From Sesamum alatum (taxonomy: Eukaryota > Streptophyta > Magnoliopsida > Lamiales > Pedaliaceae), in NCBI GenBank assembly GCA_034509735.1, contig JACGWO010000011.1, positions 19,824,979 to 19,888,978 on the forward strand: a stretch of 64,000 nt of DNA, in the 5' to 3' direction. Every line of letters begins with the position of its first letter. Within the stretch, counting starts at the first letter, position 1. This document shows, one piece after another, positions 1 to 11,225 of this stretch. A program made the position numbers and the translations under genes. Below the pieces are notes generated by a model. The model was not told the origin of the DNA, did not search any database, and saw nothing but the letters and a program-made list of their open reading frames with translations.

Positions 1-1110
1 GATGCTTGGTTGTATAAAGTTTCTTTTTTCTTTTTTTGCGGGGGCCGGGGGGGGGGGGGGTGTATAATCGCTTGCATTTCTACTAATGTATTTACTTGAA
101 CAATTTTGACAAATGTTACTCTAAATGCCCTATCATTGTAGAAGTGTAGAATTTATTAAAATAAAATATGAAATAGTTTAGAAAAATTCATGAAATATAT
201 TGTTGAAATAGTCTATTTACCTTTAGCAATCCGAATAGAACGTCCAAAAAGAATTCTTAACCCAGTACTAGTGTGCACAATATTATACATTAAATATATA
301 ATTACTATTTATGAAATAAGAAAAATAAAGTGAGTATGATTTTTCATACAAATATACATACAATAATATATTATATAATTCAATCCACCTACAAACAAAT
401 AAATATTATTATGTACATATATAGATATATAAATACATATAAAAAAGACATGATTTGACAATGAACAATTACTTTTGTCTTCCAATATACAAAACCAAAC
501 ATACAAAATATTTTTTACACTATTTTAAGTTATCTCCAAAAACAAACCCAAACATACACAATATTTCTAATACACGCTTATTCATCTTTGTTTTTCTCTC
601 TCTATCTCTACAAATAAAAACGAAACACGTCAAAAATAAAAACAAACATAATGCTCGTATCTTGAGAGATTCCAGATTTACACGATGGGATGATTTGTTT
701 AATTTTATGAAAGAAAAGACTTTGGAATAAAATCTAAAGAAGAAGTTATTTTTAATTGTTTCTTATAATGTTACAAATAATGATGTCCAGATTGGAATAT
801 TGAAAGATTAGCTTCTTTGTGATTCGGTGATTGCTTTTGCCGAGAATTTATTAAACAGGAGATTTAATGCACTTATCTAAATTTCTTAAAATTGATCATG
901 AGAGATCGATTGAACCAAGGATATTCATAGATAAAATACGTGAAACCGCGAGGTATTTGAATAAATCTGTTATCACAAGTGAAAAAAAAAAATTGAAATT
1001 GCATTAGATCTATGTAACTTAGTGGTAAGAGGTAAGTAGCTATGAATGTGTCTAATAGATGGAACCCCCACCGCTCAGGTGCTCATGGCGGTGGACGGCA
1101 ACGGGATTGC
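1..1110. other. Unassigned AT-rich flank with a poly-G tract
   Basis: No coding family is recognised. A G-rich stretch at 38-60 ends in a run of 14 G. The rest is AT-rich, with short ORFs that look like chance. Between about 640 and 1060 the sequence is less AT-rich and could be decayed coding sequence, but I cannot assign it. Confidence 0.5.
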
Positions 1111-1124
1111 TGGCTTGGCCTAAA

Positions 1125-1260
1125 ATGGCCAAGGACAGACCCACCCGACAAAAGTTTGACAAGTATTGCAAGTTCCACAATGATTATGGACACACTATGG
1201 AGGAATGTCAGCATTTGAAGAACAAAATATAGCGGCTCATCCAAAATGCATACTTACAGG
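1125..1260 (+). pseudogene. Gypsy gag C-terminal zinc knuckle
   Basis: Residues CKFHNDYGHTMEEC at 1167-1208 fit the variant knuckle C-x2-H-x4-H-x4-C of plant gypsy Gag proteins. It normally binds RNA in the virus-like particle. Downstream residues HLKNKI are followed by a stop at about 1229. Reading then resumes in pieces to about 1450 (a charged, glycine-rich linker), without one open frame. The N-terminal capsid part of gag is not recognisable upstream. Confidence 0.75.
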
Positions 1261-1511
1261 AGTTCGTTTGTATAGAAAAAGGCCTAGGGTATAGGCCCAT
1301 ACTAGAAGAAAGATGCTCAGAAAGGAAAAGCGTCTACCCTAGTTCTGATCCCCACCCCCCTCGGGGAGAAGGTAACAAAACTGCACCCTTAGGACGGCGG
1401 AGGAAGGCAATCCCCCACAAAAGAGGGTTATCCGCATGATAGCAGGAGAACCCGTTGGAGGGACCCCTATAGAGCCAGAAAGGCCTCTGATGAAATCCTA
1501 GATGTAGACAC

Positions 1512-1930
1512 AATAGCCAACACCCTAATCATCCAATTTGGACTCGCTGAAAAAGCTGGATTGGCGTTGGCCCACAATGATGCCTTGGTAATCACAGCAA
1601 CCTTGGCTAATTATGAAGCAAGCAAATATTCATTGATTCTGGGAGCTCGGCGGATATCCTCTTCAGAGGGGGGTATGATTAAATGCAACTAGAAGACGTC
1701 ACCTTAGAAGCTGATGATACCTCATTGTACGGCTTCCCCGAAAAATTGGTCCGCCCTCGAGGCATGGTCACTTGCCCTCTCTTCTTGGGAGAGGAATACT
1801 GGAGGAGGACCTGTCTGATAAGATTTTTTGGTGATAGATATCCCCTACAATGTTATCTTAGGAAGGCCTACTTTTAACACCTTTCTGACAGTAATATCCA
1901 CATTCCATGTGAAGATTAAATTTCTTATCT
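1512..1930 (+). pseudogene. Gypsy aspartic protease domain
   Basis: The active-site segment FIDSGSSADILF is encoded at 1629-1664, with D-S-G at 1635-1643. It is preceded by a segment like ALVITATLANYEASK and followed by DTSLYGF, RPRGMV and, in another frame, YNVILGRPTFNTF near 1847-1885. These are the usual flap and C-terminal motifs of plant gypsy protease. At least two frame changes and internal stops (for example at 1680-1690) break the gene. The protease would process the Gag-Pol polyprotein. Confidence 0.8.
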
Positions 1931-2309
1931 AAAGAGGGATAAGCTAAGTACATGGAGACCAACTCCAATCTAGAAAGTGTTATGTAGATTCTTTGCGAGA
2001 AGGGCAAAATTGCAGTGCTGGAGACCTCCCTACGGAGGAAGCCCCCAAACGACAGGGAAAGGACCCCTCAGAAGAAACATGGGCCGGGAGAAAAGATTAC
2101 CAGCTGCCAAAAGAAGAAAGCCCAAGGGGGACGATTTCACTAAAGTCCAACCTGGGAGGAATTGCTCGTTATCAAGCTAATCTCGGGAAACCCGAATAAA
2201 ACCACTCGTGTTCGTTCACAATTACAGGGGCGGATCAAGGAGGAGTTGATTCAGTGTCTCTAGTGAAACATTGACATATTTCCATGGACCCCACAAGACT
2301 TGGGGGTAT

Positions 2310-3010
2310 AGATCCTAAAGTAATATCTTATCATCTCAACATAGATCCTTCCCTGAAGCCGGTCAAACAAAGAAAAGACATTTTGGAGTGGACAAAGACA
2401 AAATCATCCAAGTAGAAGTAGACAAACTCTTGGCGGCGACACACATTAAAGAGATACAATTTTCAAAGTGGCTTTCCAATGTGGTGCTAGTTCCAAAATC
2501 CAAAGACAAACGGCGAATCTGTGTAGACTTTCGGGACCTTAACAAAGCCTGCCTAAGGATTTCTACCTACTCCTGTGAATAGATCAGTTAGTAGACTCCA
2601 CTTTCGGGTGCGAACTCTTGAGTATGATATGGATGCCTCTCTAGGATACCATTAGATCATGTGGCCCCCGTGGATAAAAAATGGTTAGTTTCATCTACTT
2701 GGGAATATTTTGTTATGTGGCTATGTAGTTCAGGCTAAAAAATGCCAGGGCCACTTATCAACTAGTAGACAAGATATGTTGACCCCAGCTGGTGAGGAAT
2801 ATGAAAGTCTCTGTAAATGACATGCTAGTGAAAAGCAAGAAACCTAAGGACCATGTTGTTGATCTATAAGAAACATTAGAGGTCCTCTGAAAGTACAGGT
2901 TGAAACTCAATCCAGCCAAATGTTCCTTCGGGATGAAAGGTTGACACTTCCTTGGGTTCATATTGACTGAGAGGGGCATCAAAGCAAATCCTCTCAAAAT
3001 CAAGGCAATG
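2310..3010 (+). pseudogene. Gypsy reverse transcriptase domain
   Basis: Fingers motifs HIKEIQF, WLSNVVLVPK and CVDFRDLNKAC are readable from 2388 to 2550. Motif A survives as MDAS near 2630. Motif C, normally Y-V-D-D, reads V-N-D at 2813-2821, so the first catalytic Asp has become Asn. The thumb begins with KYRLKLNP and CSFG and continues with [15 protein letters not shown]. Several stops and frameshifts are present (2579, 2869, 2941). It is clearly dead as an enzyme. Assignment to Ty3/gypsy rests on the match of these motifs and their spacing. Confidence 0.85.
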
Positions 3011-3446
3011 CTAGACATGAAGGCTCCTACTACTGTCAACGAAGTGCAACGCCTCACCGGGAGCATAACAACCCACAACTGATTTATCGCCACGTCTGCT
3101 GAGAAGAGCCTACCTTTCTTTAAGGTACTAAAGAAAGCAAAAAGCTTTAAATGGGAGCCGAGTACCAAGAATTGTTCGAGGAGCTCAAGAAGTATCTAGC
3201 AGGGCTCCCTCTACTGATCATCCCCTCTCCGGGGGATACCTTATATGTGTATTTATCCGCGACTGCCCCGGCAGTAAGATCTTTCCTCTTTTGGGAGGAG
3301 GAAGGTCGCCATATGCCCTTATATCACGGTAGCAAAGTTCTCAATGGGACAGAGGAGCGGTATAGGCCTATTGAAGAGATAGACTTCGCCCTAGTGGTTA
3401 CGGCGCGAAGGTTACAACCATACCTTTTCTCTTACTGGATAGGAGT
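3011..3446 (+). pseudogene. Gypsy RT connection and RNase H start, cut off
   Basis: Readable segments are [33 protein letters not shown] and, from 3151 in a shifted frame, EELKKYLAGLPLL, DTLYVYLSA, KVLNGTEERY and VTARRLQPYLFSYWIGV. These are the tether and the first RNase H strands of a gypsy polymerase. The frame is open from 3151 to the CACTA junction, where homology stops. What follows 3447 in the same frame is unrelated sequence. Confidence 0.8.
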
Positions 3447-4039
3447 CACTACACGAAAATATATTTTTTTGCTACCAATTTTTTGGCTACGTAAGAGAAC
3501 TATAGCAGAAGTTGCTTTTTACTATGAATTTTACCCGGTAGTAAAAAATTCCAACAAAACGACGCCATTTTGGATACTTTTTCTATGATATTATTTTGTT
3601 ACTCAAAGAATCATATGATATAAGAAAAGAAAGTTCACTAAAATAATATCGTTTTGCAGTTTTTGTAACATATATTTGTTGAGTGTAGCAAAAGTATTTG
3701 GCTCCACAATCAAAATTTCTTCCCTCCAATTTTTTAGTTTTTAAATAAATATTTTTCTTTTATGGAAAAAATCCTAAATTACATAAAATTTAAAGATATC
3801 CCTAAAAAGAAAACCCCTTAAATCGCACAGTAGGTTCCTCCCTTTAAGCTTGGTTTCCAAGTTAACACTTCTCCAAAATCTCCATTTCACTTCTCCATTC
3901 ACTTGAAAATCACAAGTTCATTTTCCACCTCGCTTCAAATTTCTAAATCTCCCCCATTTCTTCGAAGAAGCCCACAACCACCTTAGTTCTTATAGATTGA
4001 AGAAAAATCCAAGCATCAACATTTGGAAGAGAAGCCATG
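3447..4039. other. CACTA-type terminus followed by unassigned sequence
   Basis: CACTACACGAAAAT at 3447 resembles the En/Spm terminal repeat (consensus CACTACAAGAAAA) and begins exactly where gypsy homology ends. No matching opposite terminus was found, so the extent of this element is unknown. The stretch 3790-4030 is C- and T-rich and resembles a plant 5' leader, but no ORF follows because another CACTA element starts at 4040. Confidence 0.45.
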
Positions 4040-4060
4040 CACTACAAAAAAATGCGGAAA

Positions 4061-4765
4061 TTGCAACGGAAATAGGAACGATTTTTTTAACTTTTGGAAC
4101 GATAAATAGATCACTGGATTCATTTGGTCTGGTATTAGGAACGGTTCAGGAACGGGAGACTATCCGTTGAAAGGAGAGGCGTTCTTAATAATTAGAAAAG
4201 GGAACAGGGCGACCGTTCCAATTTCGAAACGGTTTTTGGCATACAATTGTTTTACCGTTCCTAATTACCTTTGTATGTATGAATTTATAATTTTTGTATT
4301 TGGAACACCTTATTAATTTTTGGAACGGTCATATCAAAAGCAAATCGCACAATTTGGAACAGTTGTTAGAACACAGTTTGGAATCGTCAGCATAAGTTGC
4401 AGATACAATTTAGCAGTCGTTCTGGAATATGTCTTGGAACAGTTATACAAATTAGGAACGACCACTGGAATACATTTTGACACGGTTCCCGGGAATAGAT
4501 TTTGTACTCTTAATTTGGAGTACGACATTGGACCGATTTTTGGTATTGTATTTAGAACGAAAACCTAACCACATAAACATTGAATTTGAAATACATGTAG
4601 GAACGATTTGTCCCTAATTTGGAATTCGTTTTTATCCACTTTTAGGAACGGTTGTTTACCCGGTGATAGGAACAGTCACTTCTTTAAAACGGACAAAAAA
4701 TTGGAACGGTTTATATGCGCTCCATGTCTGTCTAAAGTACCGTTCCTAAATAATGAATTATTAAT
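4061..4765. repeat. Left subterminal array of GGAACGGT-like motifs
   Basis: Short motifs related to GGAACGGT or its complement ACCGTTCC recur irregularly (for example at 4140, 4220, 4323, 4455, 4646, 4666, 4694 and 4738) in AT-rich filler. In En/Spm elements such arrays bind the element-encoded DNA-binding protein. Short ORFs here are by-products of the repeats. Confidence 0.75.
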
Positions 4766-4929
4766 TTTTTTATAGTAATAATTATTATCATTAAAATATA
4801 TATTAAATTAATAATATTTTGGAATTTGGTTTTATAATTATTATTTAAATATGAAAAAATGCATAATTTAGAAATAAAAATTATATTAAATAAGAATATT
4901 ATTCAATTTAATTACAAAAAAAAGTCCTC

Positions 4930-7203
4930 AATCTACTCGTCGTCCCCCTCGTCCTGGTCCATATCGTCAACGTTTGAAGGGGGGGGTCTCTAGGAGGCCG
5001 TGACGGGCCGGCGGCGGAGTGATTGGTCTGCAGGGCCTTCATCATGCCCATCATATCCACCATCATCTCCTCCAGCCGGACCATCTGATCCTCCAGGATT
5101 GACGCTGGCGGTGGCGAGGTAACGGTCTGGTTGAGACCGTGGGCCTAAGAACCAAGACCGGATACCCGGCCCTTGTTCTTGCCCCCGACTGCAGCCAGCC
5201 ATAACTCCTGCTCGGTCTGCGCCACCGAGCCCTCTGATTCGGCCGGACGATCCCAGGATTGGCCGTGGCTTGAGACTGGTGATCCTCCAGCAATATCTGG
5301 AATATCTCCTGCAGAAATAGTAAATTATTATTATTAATAATTAGTTTCAAACATTAAAAAAACTAAATTAAAATATTTAATATCCATCTTACCGCTACCT
5401 CCGCTGCCTCGGCCCGCTCCAGCTGCCGTCGGCCTTCTTCTTGTAGCATTTGGAGAATAACTCCATCTATTTCACTGGTCAGCCGAGCTGCTCCTCCTAT
5501 AAAATGAAATGGGAAATAGTTATTACTTTTTTAATTTAATAATGACAAATACTTTAAATAACACTAAATATCTTACCATCATCTGTTTGTGCATACCGAC
5601 GGAGGCAGAACCCCCGCGGTACACAGTAGCGGATGCGGCTGGGTTGGCGGATCGGTTGGCCTTGTTCTTCGCGCACTCTTCCTTTAACTCTAGGGACTCC
5701 TAGTACAGCAGGAGCTGGCGCCAGACTTCGTTCGCCAACCATAGAGGCTTCACCAGAGACTGTCAAGCGAGTACGAACTTCTTGCGGAAGAACTTCCCTA
5801 CCCAGATGTGGAAGATCTTGAACATGGGCTCGTCGTCGCAGTCCCATCAGTACGTCATCTGTATTTAATATATATATATATATATACTCAAATTGTTAAA
5901 ATATTTAAAATAAAAATTTAATTTGATAACTGAAATTAACTTTACCTTCAAGCCCTCAAACCAGAAATGCTGGTGCTCTAGCAGCACCTGGCGCAAACAC
6001 CCCCAAGGGTGGGGATAGTGTCCTGGCACCACCGCGTTGATGCGCTCGTGGGAGATTGTACGGTGTAAGTATCACGGGCCAACATGAGTAAGTTTTACCA
6101 TACTGGCCATGCGGTGCAAACCCATCCGTGCACAACCCAAGTCTAACATTACGAGGCTCAACTGCAAAATCAAGATACGTCCGGTCAAAATACTTCCAAG
6201 CCTCTGCATCGGATGGATGACACATGGATCCTTCCTCCATCTGATGGCTCGCATGCCAAGTCATATGCTCCGTTGTGGCCTCCGACACATACAACCTCTA
6301 CATCCGAGGGGTAAGCGGTAGATACCTAAGAATGGGAAACGAGAACTTCTTGCGTCTAGGATTTCTGTCGCTGGTGGGCTTGTACCTAGCGTCTCCACAG
6401 AACTTGCAATATTCCAAATCAATATCGTCCTTCTAGTACAACATGTGACCATTTTTGCAAGCACCAATCTTCTTAACTGGTAAACCCAATTCTCTTACCA
6501 ATTTCTTCGTATTGTAATAATCGACGGGGAAAGTGTGATCACAGGGCATTATAGTGTCAGCCTACTGGCATAACCGATCGTATGTGTGCTCGAAAAAACC
6601 CCCTTCGGCCTTGATATTCACCAAAGAGGAATTGACGCCAACTGAGAGGTGGTGCAGCCGTTCCACAACGGTTGGTCCGTAGCGTGAACTACATCAAAAA
6701 AATAGTCTGACAAGCCAAACACATAATTAGAGCCCCAAATCGTAATATGAACTATGACCCACATCAGATGGACAATAGCGAGTACCATCATCAGTCGGTC
6801 CCTCCTGGTTGTACGAAGACCAGAAAGACGACCCAGCAACATCGAGTACCATCCTCTGCGCCCAATCCATCTGAGTTGCATCACCCAAATGCAAACTACC
6901 CTCCTCTTGAATGGGTGGCATTTGCTGCTGCTGCACAGGGGGCACTGTCAATGCTTCAAAGTATTCCTGCACCCTCTCCTCACCATGTGAAGTCCATTTA
7001 TAATACTCTGGCATAAACCCTTTCATACACAAAACAAGATTTACCTCGTCTGGTGTTTTGAACCGTTCGTTTTTGCACTTTCGGCAGGGACACTTAATTT
7101 TCTCCCCCTCCATATATGCACGCTGAGACTGGGCCCATTCTAAAAATGTTGTAACACCATCCTCAAACTCCAGCATCACACCTAGGATGCCTCGATCATA
7201 CAT
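4930..7203 (-). pseudogene. CACTA transposase gene: TNP2 N-terminal part fused to a Transposase_24-type C-terminus
   Basis: Reading leftward from an ATG at 7203, the first part matches the transposase-associated domain (WAQSQRAYMEGEKIKCPC, the CPCRKC zinc cluster, WTSHGE). Next comes TNP2 transposase: DYFFDVVHATDQPLWNGC after a frameshift near 6760, a CKNGH...CKFCG zinc ribbon, HMTWHASHQMEEGSMCHPSD and LGLCTDGFAPHG, which carries the first catalytic Asp. TNP2 stops at about 6055 after LTPYNLP. The sequence continues as HERINAVVPGHYPHPWGC and FWFEGLKGK, typical of Transposase_24 (Ptta/En/Spm) proteins. Three AT-rich gaps (about 5861-5945, 5496-5576, 5310-5393) have GTAA-type donors and AG acceptors on the minus strand, as expected for introns. 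The tail is rich in Asp and Gly. Stops and frameshifts remain. Confidence 0.75.
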
Positions 7204-7479
7204 CCATTCCTTAACTGTCTTAACATGATTGGTCCTACGTAATTCACAACAGTACGTAATTAAATGACGAGAATATATATATTATATATATACAACTAAC
7301 CATTATAGAATTTCAACTTCTTACCTAAGCAAAACACCTATCAATATCAATGCAAAATTCGCATAAATAATTGATATGTTCAATTTTCCGTATAAAGAAT
7401 CAACAAGGGGAGTTACAACAAAATGAGTTGGAGAGTAATTATAAGAACAATGAGAAAGAAGGGGGACATATATATAGAA

Positions 7480-8125
7480 AAATATTAGAACGGGCATTGG
7501 AATATTATTTGGAACACATAACTAGCCGTTGAAATATAGCCGTTGATCTAGCTTTAGGAACGGTCTCGGGCACGGATATAGAAACGGTAATCTTACCATT
7601 GTAATATAGCCATTATTACATATTAGGAACGGTATTAGTCACACACAATATGATCGTTCCTAATTGGATCACAGTTAGGAAAGGGTATTGTAACACCATT
7701 CCATTTCCTATATACCCACAATTTGGAACGGTCATTGCATTACATTTTTTCTCATGGCGTAAAAGGGTCTCATTTAGCACTACATATTGGAACGGCCAAG
7801 CAACTGGTCCAAATAGATCTGGGGTTTGGAACACATATAGGAACGGTCCATGTTGCCGGTCGAGTAGCCGTTCCAACGTTCACACATGTGTTCCAAATGG
7901 AATATCAAAATATATCAGGTCCCTTTTAGGAACGGTAATCAGTTTACATATTGGGACACATATGTTTGCACACAAATAGGAATGACCGTGCCCGTTCCTA
8001 TAGTTTGTACTACCATTAACTCGAAAGTAACGTCATCAACGGTTTACCATTCCACAACTGTTCCAATTACCATTCCTATTTGGAACGACCTTTGGAATGG
8101 TCGACTATATCCATTCCAATTCCCA
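7480..8125. repeat. Right subterminal array of GGAACGGT-like motifs
   Basis: Same motif class as the left array (for example at 7556, 7625, 7725, 7788, 7842, 7870 and 7928), mixed orientation, ending next to the right terminus. Motif density on both sides confirms the element ends. Confidence 0.75.
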
Positions 8126-8140
8126 TATTTTTTTGTAATG

Positions 8141-8709
8141 ATCAACTTGAACGAAAAAGATCATGTAATAACTAAACAAAAAGCCCTTTTTTGATAGTTT
8201 TTATAGCATGTCTTGAGTTGAAAATCACACACACATGCTATTCACTTCATTTCTTCAAGTAATAGAAAGGAGACGAACCCATTTAATTTCTTGCTGCAAA
8301 ATTCGTGAGTTTCTTGTTTTATACTAAATGATTTCTTGTAGATCATTTCTTTTGTTTGCCCGCACACACAATGTTTGCTCAAGGAATTTAAAAACTAGTT
8401 TGGTTGTTTGCCGTACGAAATCCCTAATATTCGAAGGTTTGTTCTGAAAATTATTCGAGTATTGAAGGTGCTAAAACTGGTTATTGAACTAAAGCATTTC
8501 CCTTATTTTGAGTTGTTAGTTTTGGTTTGATAAAATCGGAGCAAACAATCCCATTTAATGGAGTTCACTAAAGTCAGAATAAAAATTGATGTAAAAGCAA
8601 ATGTTCTCTTTAGTTGACTAATTCAACTGTTTGATAAGTCCATAAGTCCTCCTTAAAGTTTGAGCTAACTGCAGATACACCCCTCTAATGAATTTAAAAT
8701 TACATATCT
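8141..8709. other. Unassigned spacer between two CACTA elements
   Basis: AT-rich sequence with no coding family, no repeat recognised and no long ORF. It may be host sequence into which the flanking elements inserted. Confidence 0.4.
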
Positions 8710-9453
8710 TACTACAAAAAGCCTAGGGTTTTGGAACGGAAATGTTCTACCAGGTAAAAGCCGTCACAATTGGAGATGGATTTTGGAACGGTTATGTGAC
8801 GGATGATGTCATCATGTCCTTTATAACAAGTTAAAAAGTTCTGGGGTGCGTGAACCGCTGCAGAACACGTTCTGAAATGAGTTTAGCAAGATCTTATCCC
8901 AAAAATCGTCCCAAAATATAGCCCTTCTCAATTTTGTGACAACTTATTAATCCGCTCCAAATTTATATATCTGCCGCAAAATTAATTGCTATTTATCCCT
9001 TCCAAACCCATCCCAAACATCGTTCTAAACTGTAATAGCTATAACTTAACGAGTACTTTTCTATCTCCAAAACCCATTTCAATATCCGCCCCAAAATATT
9101 CTATATATATATGTATAGATTTATATATTTGTTTGTGTGTGTGTGTTGTTTTTATTTCTTTTGTTTTCACTCTCTTAAATTATTAAATCACACACACTCT
9201 CAATCTCTCTCTGATTTTCGAGTATATTAAAGATATTAGAATCATTTTCATGTACCATGGATCTTTTGAGCTGGTTGACCAGATAATAATTGAAACCCTT
9301 TTTTGTTAAATGTTGTTTAACTATAGCTTTTAGTTTCTATGCTCAAATATTAATTAATAGTAGTGATAATTAATTAATTCATAGTTCAAAATGTATATGT
9401 TTGCATATATGTTAACGTGTAGCGATCATCATGTTAGAAAATTAGGGAGAGGG

Positions 9454-10100
9454 ATGTATGAGAAAAACCTGCCAGGGAAGCTGGGTATTAGGCAGGAGTT
9501 TGAAAATGGTGTTAAGGCATTAATGGAATGGGTCAAGTGTCAGTGTGCACATATGATGGAAGTTTCAAAAACACCATATGAGGTTAATTTTAACTTACGT
9601 ATGAAAATGTTTCTGCCGGAATATTATAATTAGACTTCCTAGGTGAGGACAAGCTGTAGGGTACTATGCACTGGGGTGACCAATAGCAGGTGAATTGGAA
9701 CCAAAGGATGCATTTTTTATGTAGTTGGGCCAAAAAGAATTTCGTCGTACACCTAGGGTTCCCGTGATGAGGGTCCGAGCTCCTGTCCTACTGATGTTGA
9801 TCCTAGTTCGTGGTATGGGGGGGGGGGGGGGGGAGACTAGGATGTGTCCGGGTTCTTAAACCAATTTTTCTATGTAGTGCATGCTTCGGACCAACCGTTG
9901 TATAACAGGTGTAACAACTCTTGGAGGCATTTTGACCAGACACATCCAAAAGTATACAACTTTTCATTGATCTTTTTGTAGCACTTCAACAGGGAGTCGG
10001 AACATCCCATTTGTCTGATGCGCAATCTGATGACGATGAAGTGTACGAGGAGGACAAAGACAACTTAGAGGACTACGAGACAGAAGAAGACGATGATTGA
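9454..10100 (+). pseudogene. CACTA TNP2-like transposase remnant (associated domain plus acidic tail)
   Basis: From the ATG at 9454 the protein begins MYEKNLPGKLGIRQEFENG, then LMEWVKCQ and TPYEVNFNL, which is the transposase-associated domain. The zinc-binding CPC segment is missing between AHM and SKTPYE. After a stop at 9631 come VVHASDQPLYNRC (9876-9914), then directly SWRHFDQTHPKV, two TNP2 segments that are normally well separated. The end is an acidic tail (DDDEVYEEDKD, LEDYETEEDDD) with a stop at 10098. Everything in between is deleted. A run of 17 G at 9817-9833 interrupts the frame. Confidence 0.7.
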
Positions 10101-10628
10101 AAATCTAGTGTTAGTAGGTGTATAACTGCATATTAGTTAAGTCTTAAGTTTGTTATATATATATATATATGTTGATTATTTTAAAATAAAAAAATTCAAA
10201 TTTTGAGACAAAAATTTTAGGAATTCCGTCCCTAAACCCATCCCAAACTTATTTTGATTTTTATGGAAGAATCAAAATTTTGGAGAATTTGAGGGGGGTA
10301 TTTCAAAAAATCCCATCAATAAACCCATCTCAAGCTAAAATATTTTTGGCAGAAAATTCAAAGTTTGGGAAAAATTAAATATTTTGAACGGGTTATTTTA
10401 AAACACCCATCACAAAAGCTGTCCCAATGAAAACTTTCAGCGCAAAAATTTAAATGTTGGTGGGAAATAAAATTTCAAAACCCATTGCAATATTTATCTA
10501 AGCCTGTCACAAAACTTCGAAGCTTGTGATTTAAGTGTAGAAGAAAAGACATTTTAAAATGAATTTTGTAATGGACTTTGGGGTGGTTTCGCATAGCCTG
10601 AATCAAAGCCCATGCCAAAATCCGATAG

Positions 10629-10930
10629 AAAACTTAATCTTATACTCCGAATACAATATCTCCACATCCACGAGCTGGATTTGTTCAAAACTTCAACGCA
10701 TGTAAGATTGTGTCAGTTTCATCACATCTAACGGTCTTTCAAAATCGAAATGGCCGATTGAACGATGCACTAGTCTAAAAATTTAATCATACATCCCGGA
10801 TACGATATCTCCACAATCGTGAAAAGATATGTGCGGAACTTCTACGCCTGTAAGATTGTATCAGTTTGATCATATTTAGGTCTGATTTAAAATCAAACTG
10901 TCCCATTGCGCGATGTAGTATAATAATATA
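10629..10930. repeat. Two tandem copies of a unit of about 150 bp
   Basis: The segments 10629-10780 and 10783-10930 align along their length, sharing ATACAATATCTCCACA / ATACGATATCTCCACA, TGTAAGATTGTRTCAGTTT and CGATG near the end. They lie in the right part of the second CACTA element and are diverged. No coding role is seen. Confidence 0.6.
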
Positions 10931-11030
10931 GGATCACATTTATAGCGGGGTGAAAATGACATCGTTCAAAAACATTTGTAGCGGGGTTTGTGATGAATTT
11001 TGTAGCGGGTTCCCGTTCCAAAAGGTTTTA

Positions 11031-11190
11031 TATATATTCGGTACTTAGTATTTTTTCCCCATTCCCCTTTTCTTCCCCTACCTCTTCCTTTCCTCTTCCC
11101 CACTTCAACGGCCGAAAATCCCCACTCCACCCCTCATATGAACCTAATCCTAATCCTGACCCTATCTCTCACTCTCTCAATTTAAGGAAG

Positions 11191-11225
<35 letters not shown>

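Larger units (their letters stand above)
1111..3446 (+). mobile_element. Ty3/gypsy retrotransposon fragment (gag-protease-RT-RNase H), truncated
   Basis: The plus strand shows, in order, a gag zinc knuckle, an aspartic protease with a D-S-G active site, a reverse transcriptase and the start of RNase H. This is the gag-pol order of plant Ty3/gypsy elements. No LTR, primer binding site or integrase is visible. Every domain has stops and frameshifts, so it is a fossil. Homology stops exactly where a CACTA-type terminus begins at 3447, inside RNase H, and the missing 3' part is not seen elsewhere in the window. The protein resembles the plant gypsy group in which gag carries a C-F-H type knuckle. 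Confidence 0.85.
4040..8140 (-). mobile_element. CACTA (En/Spm) DNA transposon, about 4.1 kb, internally deleted
   Basis: The left end reads CACTACAAAAAAAT and the right end ATTTTTTTGTAATG, an inverted match at 13 of 14 positions. Flanking trinucleotides are ATG (4037-4039) and ATC (8141-8143), a 2 of 3 match to the 3-bp target duplication expected for CACTA elements. Both subterminal zones are dense in a GGAACGGT-type motif on either strand. The interior holds a minus-strand, intron-containing transposase gene. The element is shorter than an autonomous CACTA (usually over 8 kb) because most of TNP2 is deleted. Family assignment is firm; activity is very unlikely. Confidence 0.85.
8710..11030 (+). 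mobile_element. Second CACTA-type element, strongly deleted; ends approximate
   Basis: The left end reads ACTACAAAAAGCC, close to a CACTA terminus with a damaged first base. It is followed by GGGTTTTGGAACGG, and CCCGTTCCAAAAGG occurs in inverted form near 11009. Subterminal zones (8870-9110 and 10200-10520) are full of CCCAAA-type and TTTTGGGA-like words. The interior carries a plus-strand transposase-associated domain. The exact right terminus and a target duplication are not visible, so 11030 is an estimate. Confidence 0.6.

Noticed and set aside
455..730. ORF of 91 codons near the left edge
   Set aside because: Asn/Lys/Ile-rich composition of AT-rich DNA and no recognisable domain.
4061..4765. 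Regularly recurring GGAACGG words that could be taken for a CRISPR-like array
   Set aside because: Spacing and orientation are irregular, the genome is a plant, and the array lies just inside a CACTA terminus with a partner array at the other end.
9817..9833. Run of 17 G (and 14 G at 47-60) as G-quadruplex regulators
   Set aside because: Plain homopolymers without loop structure or a gene to regulate. Could be slippage or sequencing error.
10760..10775. CACTAG word as a CACTA terminus
   Set aside because: It lies inside one unit of a 150-bp tandem repeat and is not followed by terminal-repeat sequence.
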